From NCBI GenBank assembly GCA_905250885.1, contig CAJNOQ010001619.1, positions 1 through 29,899 of the forward strand: a stretch of DNA of 29,899 bases. The letters are read 5' to 3'. The number at the start of each line of letters is the position of its first letter. Positions within the stretch are counted from its first letter, which is position 1. Of this stretch, positions 11,223 to 22,500 are shown one piece after another. The notes under the pieces are model-generated. The model was not told the origin of the DNA. It saw nothing but the letters and a program-made list of their open reading frames with translations, and did not search any database. This DNA comes from Didymodactylos carnosus (lineage: Eukaryota; Rotifera; Eurotatoria; Philodinida; Philodinidae). The translations under genes were made by a program, and so were the position numbers.

Positions 11223-12440
11223 TATGGAGTAAGAGCAATCAGTGAAATTTATCCAAATTTTTAGTCTAAGAAAAAGAAGCGTTCATAAGAAAAAACGAAG
11301 GAAGCTTACACAAAAATAAATAACCAGTAGCTATGTATTTAAGCTCATTAAGTCCGGATCCTTCAAATTTAGACCTTTACTTACAGTTTCCAGGTACAAG
11401 TATACGATTAAGAGGCTCACCTCACAATGTTTAAAAAAGTATAAAACCAATCATTTCATAAGTAACATAATCTACCAGTTGTTCTATTGATAGAAAGATT
11501 GGTTCTATAATTTATTGACAAACGATATATAAAAACAAATTAGAGACAAATTGTTGAGGCTCACTTGCTGATCGTTTCGAGTAGATCAGCCCGTGAACTC
11601 TCAAAAATTTAATTTGTAAATATATTATTCTTTTAGACATGATGTAAATATCAAAACCTGAGAAAATGAGCTTTAACGCAAGTCCAACGCGATTATTCTT
11701 AAAAGTAACACGTTAAAAACAAAATCTTGACTGCTCTAAAATGAATGACTTATATAGATCGATGTATGAATAGCAGAGGTAGTCATAACGAATTATCGAC
11801 GTATGAAACAGCATCCGAATTAATCATACTCATTGCCACGTCGACAAATATGACTTTTCTATTTTTATATAAAATGATTCCTTGTGGATGTAATTCTGAC
11901 CGTGTACTTCGCTGATCTGTCTCAAGTTTTGTCACTCTATCTTTCATCTGTCTCATATTTTTCATTCATGTAAGTTACATTCACGCTGCAAATTCACTCG
12001 ATAATGTAGCTTAACCGGAAAAGTAAATTCCAGTTAATCTAACCTTAAAACGATAAAAAAATCTCCTGAAGAAAACATCTGTGATGAGACACGTTTTATA
12101 AAGTTTGAAATGATTTTAGTCAACGTTCGACAATCTAAACGCACCTTATTTTTCTGACCACAAACCGATGTGGTTCTTAAAAATCCACTGATTTTCTATT
12201 CTATATACGATATTCGTATTTTATTTTACCATTCAATGTCATAGATTCATAGATTACCTCTAATATCATTTGCTACTAATATAACCAATCAAATTTCAAT
12301 GTCAAACCGCCTCACAACATGATCATTGTGTTGTCGTTTAACAAAAATCAGTAGAGCCACTTACAAACTGACAAAGAATTTTTCATTAGGTGATTTCGTA
12401 TTATCAACTGGACGATTAGAAGAGAAAAGAAAGGCCCCCA
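11223..12440. other. Intergenic, nothing recognised
   Basis: About 1.2 kb upstream of CDIPT and downstream of the decayed LINE. It should hold the CDIPT promoter. A 60-codon minus-strand frame at 11783-11965 shows no family features and is not called. No repeats or RNA genes were seen. Confidence 0.45.
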
Positions 12441-14138
12441 AAACATTTATTGTACTTAGTTTAATCTGTATTTTATTAGTTAGCTGAAATAAGGATCACA
12501 GATAGTCGGGAATCGTAAAGCATTGTACCTGGCTATCTGAAGAAACGCAACATAGGCAAATGGAATAACAACAAAAAATAAAAACTATCATTTAAAAAAA
12601 ACAAAAGAAAAGTTAAAAAGAAAGATAGGAAAAAAGAGTGGAAGAAGTAGAGGATATGCACAGCAAGTTAGCTGTTAAATTGTTTAGAGTATTCAATAAA
12701 TTTTATAACAGCAGAGTAGATTGCAGAGTATTCATCATATTCGAACCTATTTTTTTAATAGCAGATTTTTAACATCAATCCTAATTTTTTGTAGTATGGA
12801 GTCGGTGATAGTATTCGTCATCACAGTACGGTAAGGAGCAAATAAATGACAATGAAGAAGAAAATGTTTCACTGTTTCAGATATACCACATTGACAGAGA
12901 TTACTTCCAACTAAACGTTTTCGAAAAAGGTGAGAGTTCAGGTCAGAAAAACCACATCTTAACTGGTAATAGATCTAATCATACTCTCTGTTCACACCAT
13001 AGATTATAAAAACTTTTATATTATTTTCCGTCGAGACTAATTTACTTTTAAACTCTTTTATTTTCGATCTCAGATTATTATCTAACTTATTTCACTCAAG
13101 TATGAAACGAGGAAAGAAAGACATTTCGAATCTCTTTGAACCTGTGAGTGTAATCAGTTTGTTGGATGTTGGGGGACGCAAAGCGTGATGGAAATTTGTG
13201 TTTTTTATTAGTTTATCCTGTAAGTGTTCAGGTGTTAATCCTATTAATATTTTAAACCCTAGTAACAAAACATTGTTCAAAAAAGTTCGTTCGATGTCTA
13301 ACCACCCTAAACAGTGTAACATCTTAAGCTTATCCGTTAGATGTTTACACCCGGAAACTAGGCACGCAAATTTATATTGAAGAGAAACAATAGGACTGAC
13401 ATCAGTTTTATGTGTTGAAGAATAACTGACAGATGCGTAAATTACAATAGGAAATACAAAGTCCTTATACATTTGGCCCAAAACTGTTGTGTAGAAAATA
13501 TTTTTATATTGGTACATTAAGAATAGAATTTTGCTACATCTAGTGTGAACGTACATGATATGCTTATTCCAGTCAAGCGTCGAAGTTAGGAATAGCCCTA
13601 AATGCTTGTAACTATTAATATCAGTTAATCGAATATTTTCTATAATCACGGGATTAACTGATGAATCTATATTTTGTTTATAAAAGGTCATTGAAACACA
13701 TTTTTTTATATTTAATTTTAATTGCCAAAAAATGAACCAGCTGTACACTTTCTTAATATCCTTCTTTAGTAAATCAGAAGCGACTTTTAGTGATTCGTGC
13801 TCAGTATGAAGAAGAATGCCATCAGCGAAGAGTCTAGGCACCGATTTTAACCCAAGAACGATATCATCAATGAAAATCAAGAAAAGAAGAGGACCCAGAA
13901 TTGAACTCTGGGGCATCCATCTGTTGACTTTTCTAGGACTTGAAAATTTTCCGTTAATCATTGTATTATGGATCGATCATTTAGATAATCTTCAAACCAC
14001 TTAAGCATCTTATCTGATGCACCTTTCTTCCTTAGTTTGTAAAGAAGACCGGTGTGCCAGACAGAATCAAATGCTTGAAAATGCTGAAGTCAAGGAATAC
14101 TGCTCTAATTAAAAGTTTGTTGTCAAAACCTTTATTAT

Positions 14139-14433
14139 ATTCCAAGACGTTTGATAGATATGCTAAATTCAGATCTTCAATTCTGAACCAGTCCCAGGAC
14201 TCCATCATTCAAGGTTCGGAAATTAGACAAGTTTTCCGGAGATCATGCTATCTCGGTCCAGACAAGTCCGGAAATTCTGGAAAGACTCTAAACATTGATA
14301 GTCGAGTGCGCTGATCATCGTGGCAATGTTTATTTTCTCCTAAAAGTTGAACAAAACTCGCCGAGTTTTGGCCTGTGGACAGCAAAACTTCGATTGGACA
14401 TACCTCACTCATTTCAAGTCAGAAATCGATCAA
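14139..14433 (+). repeat. Left arm of long inverted repeat
   Basis: About 295 bp that reappears reverse-complemented at 14615-14940, from TTCCAAGACGTTTGATAG outward to the inner GTCAGAAATCGATC. The arms differ at scattered bases, and the right arm has about 22 extra bases near 14688-14712. Confidence 0.9.
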
Positions 14434-15125
14434 ATTATCGACATACAGTCAAAATAAGCTAGAAAATATGAATTATGGATAAAACTTTATAAGTTTTTAA
14501 CGTTGAGGTTTTTCAGGAGCTCTCTAGAAACCTTCTGATATTCGATGCGTTTGATTCCAAAGTTATGACATGCCAGTGGCAACTGTGAGCATTAGTGAGT
14601 TCCCACTGAAAATTGGATCGATTTCTGACTTGAAATAAATGAGGTATGTCCAATCGAAGTTTTGCTGTCCACAGGCCAAAACTCGGCCTTTCAGAAAAAC
14701 AACTCTGGCGAGTTTTGTTCACTTTTTAGGAGAAAATAAACATTACCACGATGATCAGCGCACTCGATTATCAATGTTTAGAGTCTTTCCAGAATTTCCG
14801 GACTTGTCCGGACCGAGACAGCATGGTCTCCGGAAAACCTATCTAATTCCCGAACCTTGAACGGTGGAGTCCTGGGACTGGTTCAGAATTGAAGATCTGA
14901 ATCTAGCATATCTATCAAATGTCTTGGAATTGAAAATCCGAAATTTTTTCAGTGGTGAGCAACCTTCTGCAAAATGTCCAGGCGTGGTGTGCCACCTGAA
15001 GATGTCGCTTTTTCCATTCTTTTGCATAGATTCAAAGCCCCATCAATCCGCTTTCAGAAACTGAAAACCGCAGATGTCTAACTTCAATGCAGATCAATAG
15101 TTATTCAAAAAACAACCGACTCCAT
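14143..15125. mobile_element. 983-bp foldback-like insertion in the LINE
   Basis: The LINE reading frame breaks off at 14142 and resumes at 15126, with TATTC present at both junctions (14138-14142 and 15126-15130). This looks like a 5-bp target duplication. The insert begins directly with a long inverted repeat arm and has about 190 bp beyond the second arm. It encodes no recognisable protein; open frames across it are by-products of the repeat. It is not a family I recognise. Confidence 0.8.
14615..14940 (-). repeat. Right arm of long inverted repeat
   Basis: Reverse complement of the left arm, separated from it by a loop of about 180 bp (14434-14614). Transcription through the pair would give a hairpin of about 300 bp. 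Its outer end, GTCTTGGAAT, pairs with 14139-14148. Confidence 0.9.
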
Positions 15126-15455
15126 TATTCATTGAAAACGATAGTAATAGCATGTACAAGATCTATTAATCGATTTACCGTTGAACCTTTATGCCGAAAA
15201 CCTGACTGCAACGAGTACAACAGTTTATTTTTAGACAAAGAATAGATTGGTTAAAAACATCAGTGAAGATGTTCTCAATAACTATACCAGCTCCTTGACC
15301 AACCTTGAAGTAACACCGAGAGTAGATTATTCGAGTTTAAAGTTTCAAATGCCTTGTGAACTTCATTGTTATTTATATTTATAATGTCAAATTTCGAACT
15401 AACCGATGGTAGTTTATCCTCAGGAATAGGTTTTCTCGCATCTCTTAAGTGCATA

Positions 15456-16335
15456 CACTATAAAGGAGAAAATTATTTATAGAAAATGCTCGGCGAATTT
15501 CAAAGAATCCATATATAAATTCCTCGAGCATTTTCTAGTTTATAGAAAATCGAAATTTCCAGTTTACAGAAATTCCTCCTCGAATTTCCACTTTTCATGT
15601 GAATTATTTATGGAAATTCCTCGCCGAATTTCCAGTTTCTTGGAAATTCGCTGTCGAATTTCTATAAGTAATTCCTAAGAATCTAGAAATTCTTTTTGGA
15701 TTTGCTATAAACTGTAAATTGCTTGGCGCATCTGCACCGAGTGGCGGCTCGACCAGGTTGTATTGAAGTTGATCTCGACTCCTCATGCTTTTTAGGAATT
15801 TCTTGTGAACTTCTCCGATTTTGCAACCTTTCTTCCGAAACTACCCCTTCTCGTCGCCACTGTCTCTATCTAAATCCAAATTCTTGCTGACTTAGGCAGA
15901 ATTGTGATTTAAAGTGGAAACTGAAGTTGATTTAAGTGTGATATGAGTGTCTTTATCTGACGCTCTTATACCTACACTGATTGCAAAACAAAAAAGGTGA
16001 ATAAGGAGTTGGCTTAGAAATTCCTGGGTGAATTTCCAGTTTCTAGAAAATCGATCGAATTTCTATAAATAATTCCCAAGAATGTGGAAATCCATTTTAT
16101 TTTCTAGAAATTTGGAAATTCAAGGAAGAATTTTCAGTTTATAGAAACTGCTTATCGATTTTCCAGTTTATAGAAATTCGAATTTATGGAAATTCAAGAC
16201 GATTTTCTAGTAAGTAGAAATTCAGCGATTTCTATAAAGTGGGAGAATCGGCGAGGAATTTCTATAAACTAGAAATTCTTCAGCGATTTTCCAGTTGATT
16301 TTCCATAAACTAGAAATTAATTCAAGATTACAGTG
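15456..16335. mobile_element. 880-bp MITE with TA target duplication, in the LINE
   Basis: Ends CACTATAAAGG (left) and the complement of CACTGTAATCTTG (right) are flanked by TA on both sides (15454-15455 and 16336-16337). Removing the element with one TA rejoins the LINE frame from NICT to RDARKPIPED. Both flanks, roughly 15480-15720 and 16015-16325, are packed with short inverted and direct repeats of GAAATTC/GAATTTC and TTTCTATAAACTAGAAATT types. The centre (15720-16010) is unique and has no coding capacity. The TA site and CACTRTAA ends suggest a Tc1/mariner-type transposase acted in trans. Confidence 0.8.
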
Positions 16336-16790
16336 TAGTACAAATATTTGCAAAATGCTCGTTCAAGATATTAGCCTTTTCAGTATTATCATATATCCAA
16401 TTCCCATTTGAGCCCAAAAGTACAGGTATATCGGTACGCCTGTTTCTTCCTAGTACATGACTTATTAGTTTATACCAGGTTATGGGCTGTTTTTGCATTA
16501 AATTTATTCTTTCATTAAATTTCTCTCTTGCCACTTTACATGAATCCTCGTATTTTTGTGCACTCAGCAGATATTTACTTTTGTAATGATCAGATGAAAT
16601 ATTTTTCTTTGCAATATTTTAAAGCAAAGCAACGATCTTTATTTTTTCTCAAACGTCTTAGCTCTTCAGTGAACCATGGCTTGTCAAGGTTATTAATTTT
16701 ATAGTACTTTTTCTCTCATATCTCTATAAAATGGCACGAAAGTTGTTAAAAAAGTTTTCTCCTGGAAAAAATGTTTGTTTTCCTCTGTTT

Positions 16791-17100
16791 GGAATTAGAA
16801 AATATATCGAAATAAGTTTTAAAATCACGGGGATGTAACAGTCCCTAGTTTCCTATTGATTTTGAAGGGCTGGGACCCTTCGTAAAATGAATACAGTTTA
16901 ATATAAGAACGTCGTGGAGAGCTCAAAGATACCTCATTCTGTCCAAAGTTTGTGTCCGTTCGACTGAGTTATGGACAAGAAGTCCTGATTGAACGATTCG
17001 ATTTCTCGAGATCCCATATTAATAAATTTTAATGAAACTTCCATATATATCGTTCTTGATTCTAGAGTCTTTCATCTATCAAATTTATCTACCACTTTTC
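16791..17100. other. Gap between the LINE body and the inverted fragment
   Basis: About 300 bp with no recognised feature. It contains the short self-complementary-looking tract AGGGCTGGGACCCTT near 16865 and no open frame. It may be unplaced LINE sequence or filler from the insertion event. Confidence 0.35.
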
Positions 17101-17740
17101 TGATTTGTTGTTGCTACACGACCGAGTAAAAAATGTTAAAAATAAATCGCTTCTGTACACAGGACTGTATTTATCAACTACAGATTACAATGTGAATCTT
17201 ACCGATAAAATTAGTTAATGTACGTCAGAGCCCTGCAGGTTGATCCTAACCTAACCTAACCTATAGGTTAAGTTAGGATTAGGTTGCAAAAGTTATAGGC
17301 TAGGTTAGATTATAGGTTGTTCTATTTTTCTTTTCAATGGTTAGGTTAGGATTAGGTTGTGAAATTTTTTATAGGTTAGGTTACAGGTTGCCAAATATTG
17401 GCAACCTGCAGGGCTCTGACGTACATTTTCTAACACATCCCTCAAATGTGACAGTATCAAATAGTTCACGCCTCCACTACATTTTTTCTTTTTCTAATGT
17501 GAAAGATTTAAAATCAGTAGACTATTCGACTATTTGCAAGTCAGTTCATGGTTACTTAATTATATCCTCTGATGCATTTTTCTCAGACAACCTCTTTTTT
17601 TTCAAATGTATATGGGACTTTTCCCATTGTGGTATCGATAGGCTTAATTATGAACTGAGCAAGATTTTGGCTTTACAAACCCAGAAGCTGCCGCTGATAT
17701 GCGGCAGTAACATGTTGAATGTTGTTTATATACGTGTATA
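17100..17740 (+). pseudogene. LINE endonuclease-end fragment, opposite orientation
   Basis: On plus, FLTHPSNVTVSNSSRLHYIF followed by SVHGYLIISSDAFF and WDFSHCGIDRLNYELSKI parallels the end of APE endonucleases: a 'pTrvt..ssLiDhIf' block, an 'SDHxLi' block, and then the linker RDfxxfnxdxfxxeLsxi. The Asp of SDH is lost, giving SVHG. The match is by pattern and no search was possible. A MITE at 17219-17425 splits the fragment; its left part may include LYTGLYLSTTDYNVNLTDKI. It likely belongs to the LINE on its left, inverted. Confidence 0.45.
17219..17425. mobile_element. 207-bp MITE with 24-bp perfect inverted ends and TTAGG-like repeats
   Basis: The first 24 bases (TGTACGTCAGAGCCCTGCAG and four more) recur as an exact reverse complement at 17402-17425. 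Inside are many copies of the TAACC/GGTTA motif: CCTAACCTAACCTAACC near 17245, and GGTTAGGTTAGGATTAGG near 17340. Another perfect hairpin (11-bp arms at 17384-17394 and 17398-17408) overlaps the right end. It has no coding capacity. Confidence 0.85.
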
Positions 17741-19518
17741 ATGTAAACCAATCTCTGTGCGTCCTTTTTCTCAACATACTTATTTTAAAAAAGATTAATT
17801 GGTGAACTTCCTAACTTTCGGTAGTAGGGTTTCCGATTATTCTTAGGGATTGGAGGGACTAAACATTTTGCTTTACAGAAAGTGGCTAGCGAAAAAAAGT
17901 TTTGGAAATTTTTGGTAGAATAGTGCTTATAGAAAAACGTCAAAGATTTTGCTGGAAAATGTAAACATTTTTTTAGGGAGGAGTCAAGCCCCCCCTGATC
18001 GGAAAGCCTGTTCGGTAGCATAAGCACCTTTTCTTCTTCAGCCATTTAAGACTACGATTGTTTTTTCACGTTTCTTAAGAATCGTCTTGATCTTGTCTTT
18101 CGCAGCACTATTTACCTTTCTACGAATATTCTGATTTTTCATTCTGTTTTTACAGATTAACGGACTAGTGCAATTTTCATGCCGAAACAGACTGAGAGAG
18201 AAAACTGTTAGCATAGAAATAGCCATCTTGTTCGCTTACCGTATGCTCTAGATTCTTCTATACATTTCTTGCGCAACAGTTTTTAAAATTTGATTTAAAC
18301 AACTCGAAGAGATGATTTCTAAATCTAGTAATAAGTTAAATATTACTACTAGCGTAGGCGTAAATAATATTGGTATTTTTGTTTATATAAAGAATTTTTT
18401 CAGAAATAGAATGAATTTTATTTTAACAACAAAGATGCATGAATTATTTTTATCTTCTTCCAGACCAACTACACAGTATCGTCTACAGTACGATATTGTA
18501 TGTTTGACAAACATTGCTCATGTGTATTATCAATTCGCGAAAATAAAGATAAATTTCTGAAATTTTATGAACACGAAAAATTAAAATAACAGCAATAAAC
18601 GAAGCATGTCAATGATGCATATCAATGATTATTGAGTAAAATTACTCTATGTTCTGAACTATTGTATACTACATGCGAAAAAGAAAAATTTTTGTTTCAA
18701 GAGAATGTACATCAATTCAATTCCAGATCAATATCCATATATAATATATATTCTATGACCTATAATAATGATATAATCGTGTATGTATGATATACGGTAC
18801 ATTACAGGAAAAATGAACAAATATAGTGTCGCACATTATGAATGAAATAAACACAAAAAAAAAGACAAAAGAAAATCCAATGAAAAGATAAACAACTAAA
18901 ACAAAAAGAAAAGAAAAGCAATAAACACTAAACTTGTGTATGTCTAACTGTCACTACTTCTTTTCTCTCCTGATCAATAGCTAAAAACACCATTACCGTG
19001 TGCTTGACAATAAAAAGAAAACATGCACAAGTGATTAAGTGTTTATCTAAAGCGTCTATCTAGTTTTATACACACTCAGAGCTAATCAACCAAACAACAA
19101 CAGCAACAACAACAAATAAGAGAAAAAAAGTTTGGCAAACAACAAGAAGAATTACGTTTTTTTTAAAAAAAAGTTTTCTCAAATAAATTTCATTTTCATT
19201 GTGCTTCACCAGAAGGAAAGAATGAAAAACCGACAAAATGAATAAATCAGCTTGCTTATAATAAATATAAACAGACACGCAGAATACTTTTCGAAGTCAA
19301 ACAATTGACCGATTATACATATACATATTTTTACATAGAGGTTACCTATAATGTGTATAATTTGTTTTCTAATGGTCAAAAGAAAAAGCCAAACAAAACA
19401 AACGAAAGGGAATTAACGTATACAAAATTTAGAACAGATTGCTGGTCTATTCTATAAACAATCAGAAAACACAAAAGAGTTAAAGATTATGTTCTTAGTT
19501 TTCATTGCTGTTCTTTCA
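17741..19518. other. Gene-free stretch before the SPKK-protein gene's stop
   Basis: About 1.8 kb, A+T-rich. The right end should be the 3' UTR of the minus-strand gene at 19519-23516. It includes a CAA-type microsatellite near 19090-19115. Short frames at 17785-18045 and 18038-18226 on minus are Lys-rich but match nothing I know, and are not called. Confidence 0.45.
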
Positions 19519-22500
19519 TCATTTTCTTGGTCTTAATTTTCGCAAATATTCACCACCACTACTAGATGCTTCATCGTTACTTTTAGTTGGAGTCGAATTA
19601 TTTGATGAAGTTGTTTTCGATTGTTTTGTTGTTGATGTACGAGCGTTTGTTGCTTTTTTCGGCGATGGTGTTGGTGGTGTCGATTGATCAAGATTAGAAT
19701 CAGCCGTTGGTTTCGGTTGTTTTTTTGGAGATGAACGTCGAGATTTTTTAGCATTTTTTAAAGATTTAGGTTTGTTTGACGATGCACCACGTTTCTTTGG
19801 ACTTGGAGTTGCACTTGTGTTTGAAGCACCTGCTGCTGTCGACGGTGTTTTACGACTTTTTATTTTGGTTGATTTTTTCTTCTGATTATATTCATCATCT
19901 TCGTCGTCACTCTGATTAATAACCACATCATGATCGGTTGTATCTTGTGCGTCATCCTCATTATTACTACTTCCTAAACAAAGAAACACTTTTTTATCAA
20001 CAAAACTTGATCTAGACGTTGTAAAAACAGATCTGTAAGTAACTGTAGAGAAAAACAAATCCTATAAAAAAAATTCCAGTGCGCACCGGTACCTACCCGT
20101 ACCCAGCAAGTGCCGATATATTTCTGCCGCATGGGTGTCGCACTGGCAAAAATCAGTGTCGCACTGATAATTTATTTAATCAGTTTGATTAGTTTTTTAT
20201 TATGGTTTATGCTGAATTTTGTATTAGGTTGGCAAGAAAGTTTTTGCGTTTTTTTCAAAGATTTTCATTTTATTTTTCAACCACAAGAATACAACTAGCT
20301 TTCAACAATGTATGCTCCATTACTATCTATGATTTGTCGCCAACGCTCTGAAAGAGAAAGGATCCCGCGTTCGTAGAAGTTCTGGAACTTTTGGCCAAGA
20401 AAGTTGACGAGGTCCATTTTGAGGTCGTTCTCGTCGTCGAAGTTTTCCTCGCGCAAATGATTAGAAAGAGAACGGAACAAATGGTAGTCCGTAGGTGCCA
20501 AGTCCGGAGAATACGGTGGATGTGGAACCGTAACCCATCCGAGCTTCAATAATTTTTCAGGCGTCGACTTTGCGATATGAGGTCTGGCATTGTCATGCAA
20601 AAAGTAAATTCTATCCTGCTTCCCCTGGAGTTTTGCTGCAACTCGATCTAATTGCTGACAGTAGAGATCAGCAGTGATGGTGCAGCCAGTTGGAAGAAGC
20701 TCTCAATGAATAATCTCTAGTACTCCCTACCAAACGCTCAGCATAAACTTCTTTGGATGAAGGTCATTTTTGGGGGTTGCTACACCTGTTTGTCCAGCTC
20801 CCAGCCACTGTCGCTTGTGCGTGTGGTAGTATACAACACCCATTTTTCATTGCCGGTAATAAGATTACGGAGCCATTGGTAGTTGGGGTGAGACGTCATT
20901 AATTCCATACATGCGTCAACCCTGTGTTGAAGCTGATGCGGTGACAAATCATGTGGTATCCACACTCAGTATTTCCACATCTTGCCTAATTCGCTCAGAT
21001 GTTTTTCTACTGCACTATGAGAGCATCCAAGCCGCTCTGCTAAACACCGTATAGTGAATCTAGGATCTTCTTCAATAAGCTGTTTTAAGACATCCGTATC
21101 CACCTCTAGTGGTCTTCCGGAACGAGGTAAATCGTCGAATTCGAAGTTACCGTTCTTGAATCGGTTGAACCCATGTTACGCTGTACGGATGGAGAGTATA
21201 TCCTTGCTCATCGTGCCGCATATGTTGCTTCAGTTGCTTTGCGACCCAAACAAAATTCATGAAACAGAAGCACTCAGAGCTCCCTAGGAGAGATCTTCAT
21301 TTCTAATCCGAGATCAACGTCCATATCCATAGCTTTATGGTTGATTGGAAGATATGCGTACCTCCTTTATATACCCTTCGTATGGAAACTTCTAGAAGTT
21401 TCTCGAGTGTTTTAGAAAATTTAAAAAAAAACGCAAAGACTTTGTTACCAACCTGATATTAGAATGCGGCACTCATCAGTACCACATCGACATGCCAAAA
21501 CCATGCGGTATTGCTTCGGCACTTTTCTTATGAGAAGGAAAAGATGAAGTCAGAAAGACATTCGAAATATTAGAAGTATACTGTAGTGTTAATATAGACA
21601 GATTGACAAAACAAAATGGTAATTGAAAACAAAACTTCAGCACCGGTGAAGTCCCGGTTTGTAGGGACGGTCTTTACTATCAGAATCAGTTCAAAACTTT
21701 ACTTGCGCTGCTTGGCAAACTAAGAAATTCTGCAGATACGTTCTGCCTTCCGACGAATGGCTTCTCCTCTTCAAACTGAAATAGTGGAGTCAAGAAGAGA
21801 AAAACTAAAAATGTTTTTCCCCACGTTGAACAGAAAAATGTTTGCCACTGAGTACTTATCTGTGTTCAACAAATAGTTCATTTTATAGGGAAAAGCGCCG
21901 TGAAGATACCAGTCTCCTCTTCGTGCTTTCGCTAGAAATGCTGTACATGTTACAACTTTTCAATTTGGTTTGGTTTCCAAAAACCGGAACCAGTCCTACC
22001 TCTGATACTACTGGTATAATGTTTATCTCAATTGGATGAAATTCAAGGAGTTCGTAATACGCCATAATTTAAAACAGAGTGCTCCGGAAAACCCGCGAAC
22101 ACTAGTAGGCTTGAAGGTTAAACAAAACGATGCTCCGTTCAGTTTCTAAATTGACCTGTTAGCTTATTGTACGATCGTGTCACATAAGACATTTTCTAGC
22201 AGAATATGACTTACCCGATGCCGAATTTATATTCTCAGCCGCCGTGATGGCATCTTTAGCAATCGTTTTTGCTTGACGTGAACGTTTTGGGTGAGATGGT
22301 TCGTCATTTGTCGTCGTTGGTGCTATAGCATCATCCTCTTGAGATTTGGTTTCACTTGTTGATGTAGTAGCTTCTGTAGGCGAAGACGATGCTGCTGGTT
22401 TTTTTCGTTTTGATTGCCGAGTACTAGCACGAGTGTTGTTATCTACCTGAATGAAAAAGACACTAGATCATCAGTAATGAAAGAGCAAAACCAATTACTT

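Larger units (their letters stand above)
12747..16720 (-). pseudogene. LINE ORF2 reverse transcriptase, broken
   Basis: Read on minus from right to left. Near 16680-16715 the linker motif DKPWFTEELRRLRKNKDR appears, then a frameshift. At 16338-16600 come AREKFNERINLMQKQ and GRNRRTDIPVLLGSNGN. After the 880-bp insertion follow RDARKPIPEDKLPSV and, after another frameshift and a probable deletion of the central RT part, LQSGFRHKGSTVNRLIDLV near 15140-15215. After the 983-bp insertion, AVFLDFS and AFDSVWHTGLLYKLRKKG are present near 14000-14120, with a small gap between them. The frame then shifts to the longest open piece (13092-13961) holding PQSSILGPLLFLIFIDDI and the active-site box FADG, in place of FADD. 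Beyond its stop, another frame gives LCQCGISETVKHFLLHC and ends at 12747. The enzyme cannot be functional. Confidence 0.9.
12450..16790 (-). mobile_element. Decayed APE-type LINE (Jockey/CR1/L2 group), interrupted by two insertions
   Basis: A non-LTR retrotransposon lies on minus. Its order is the linker region, the reverse transcriptase and a C-terminal CxC...H...C zinc-knuckle segment, followed by a 3' tail whose end I place only roughly near 12450. It has several frameshifts, a loss of the middle of the RT domain and two later insertions (14143-15125 and 15456-16335). A 5' piece seems to lie inverted at 17100-17740. The clade is judged from motif style alone. Confidence 0.85.

Noticed and set aside
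11783..11965. Minus-strand frame of 60 codons with a coiled-coil-like start
   Set aside because: Short, isolated, and no recognisable continuation on either side.
14054..15064. Several open frames sharing KTFDRYAKFRSSILNQSQDS
   Set aside because: The shared peptide arises because the frames lie in the two arms of one inverted repeat; no evidence that they are translated.
17785..18226. Two overlapping minus-strand frames, one Lys-rich (RRKVNSAAKDKIKTILKKRE)
   Set aside because: Could be a remnant of a LINE ORF1 but nothing specific supports that; no splice or family evidence.
19090..19118. CAA-type microsatellite
   Set aside because: Simple-sequence tract of a kind common in A+T-rich animal DNA; not informative by itself.
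20110..20298. Hydrophobic plus-strand frame of 62 codons at the left mariner end
   Set aside because: Runs across the mariner left terminus and intron sequence; chance T-rich frame.
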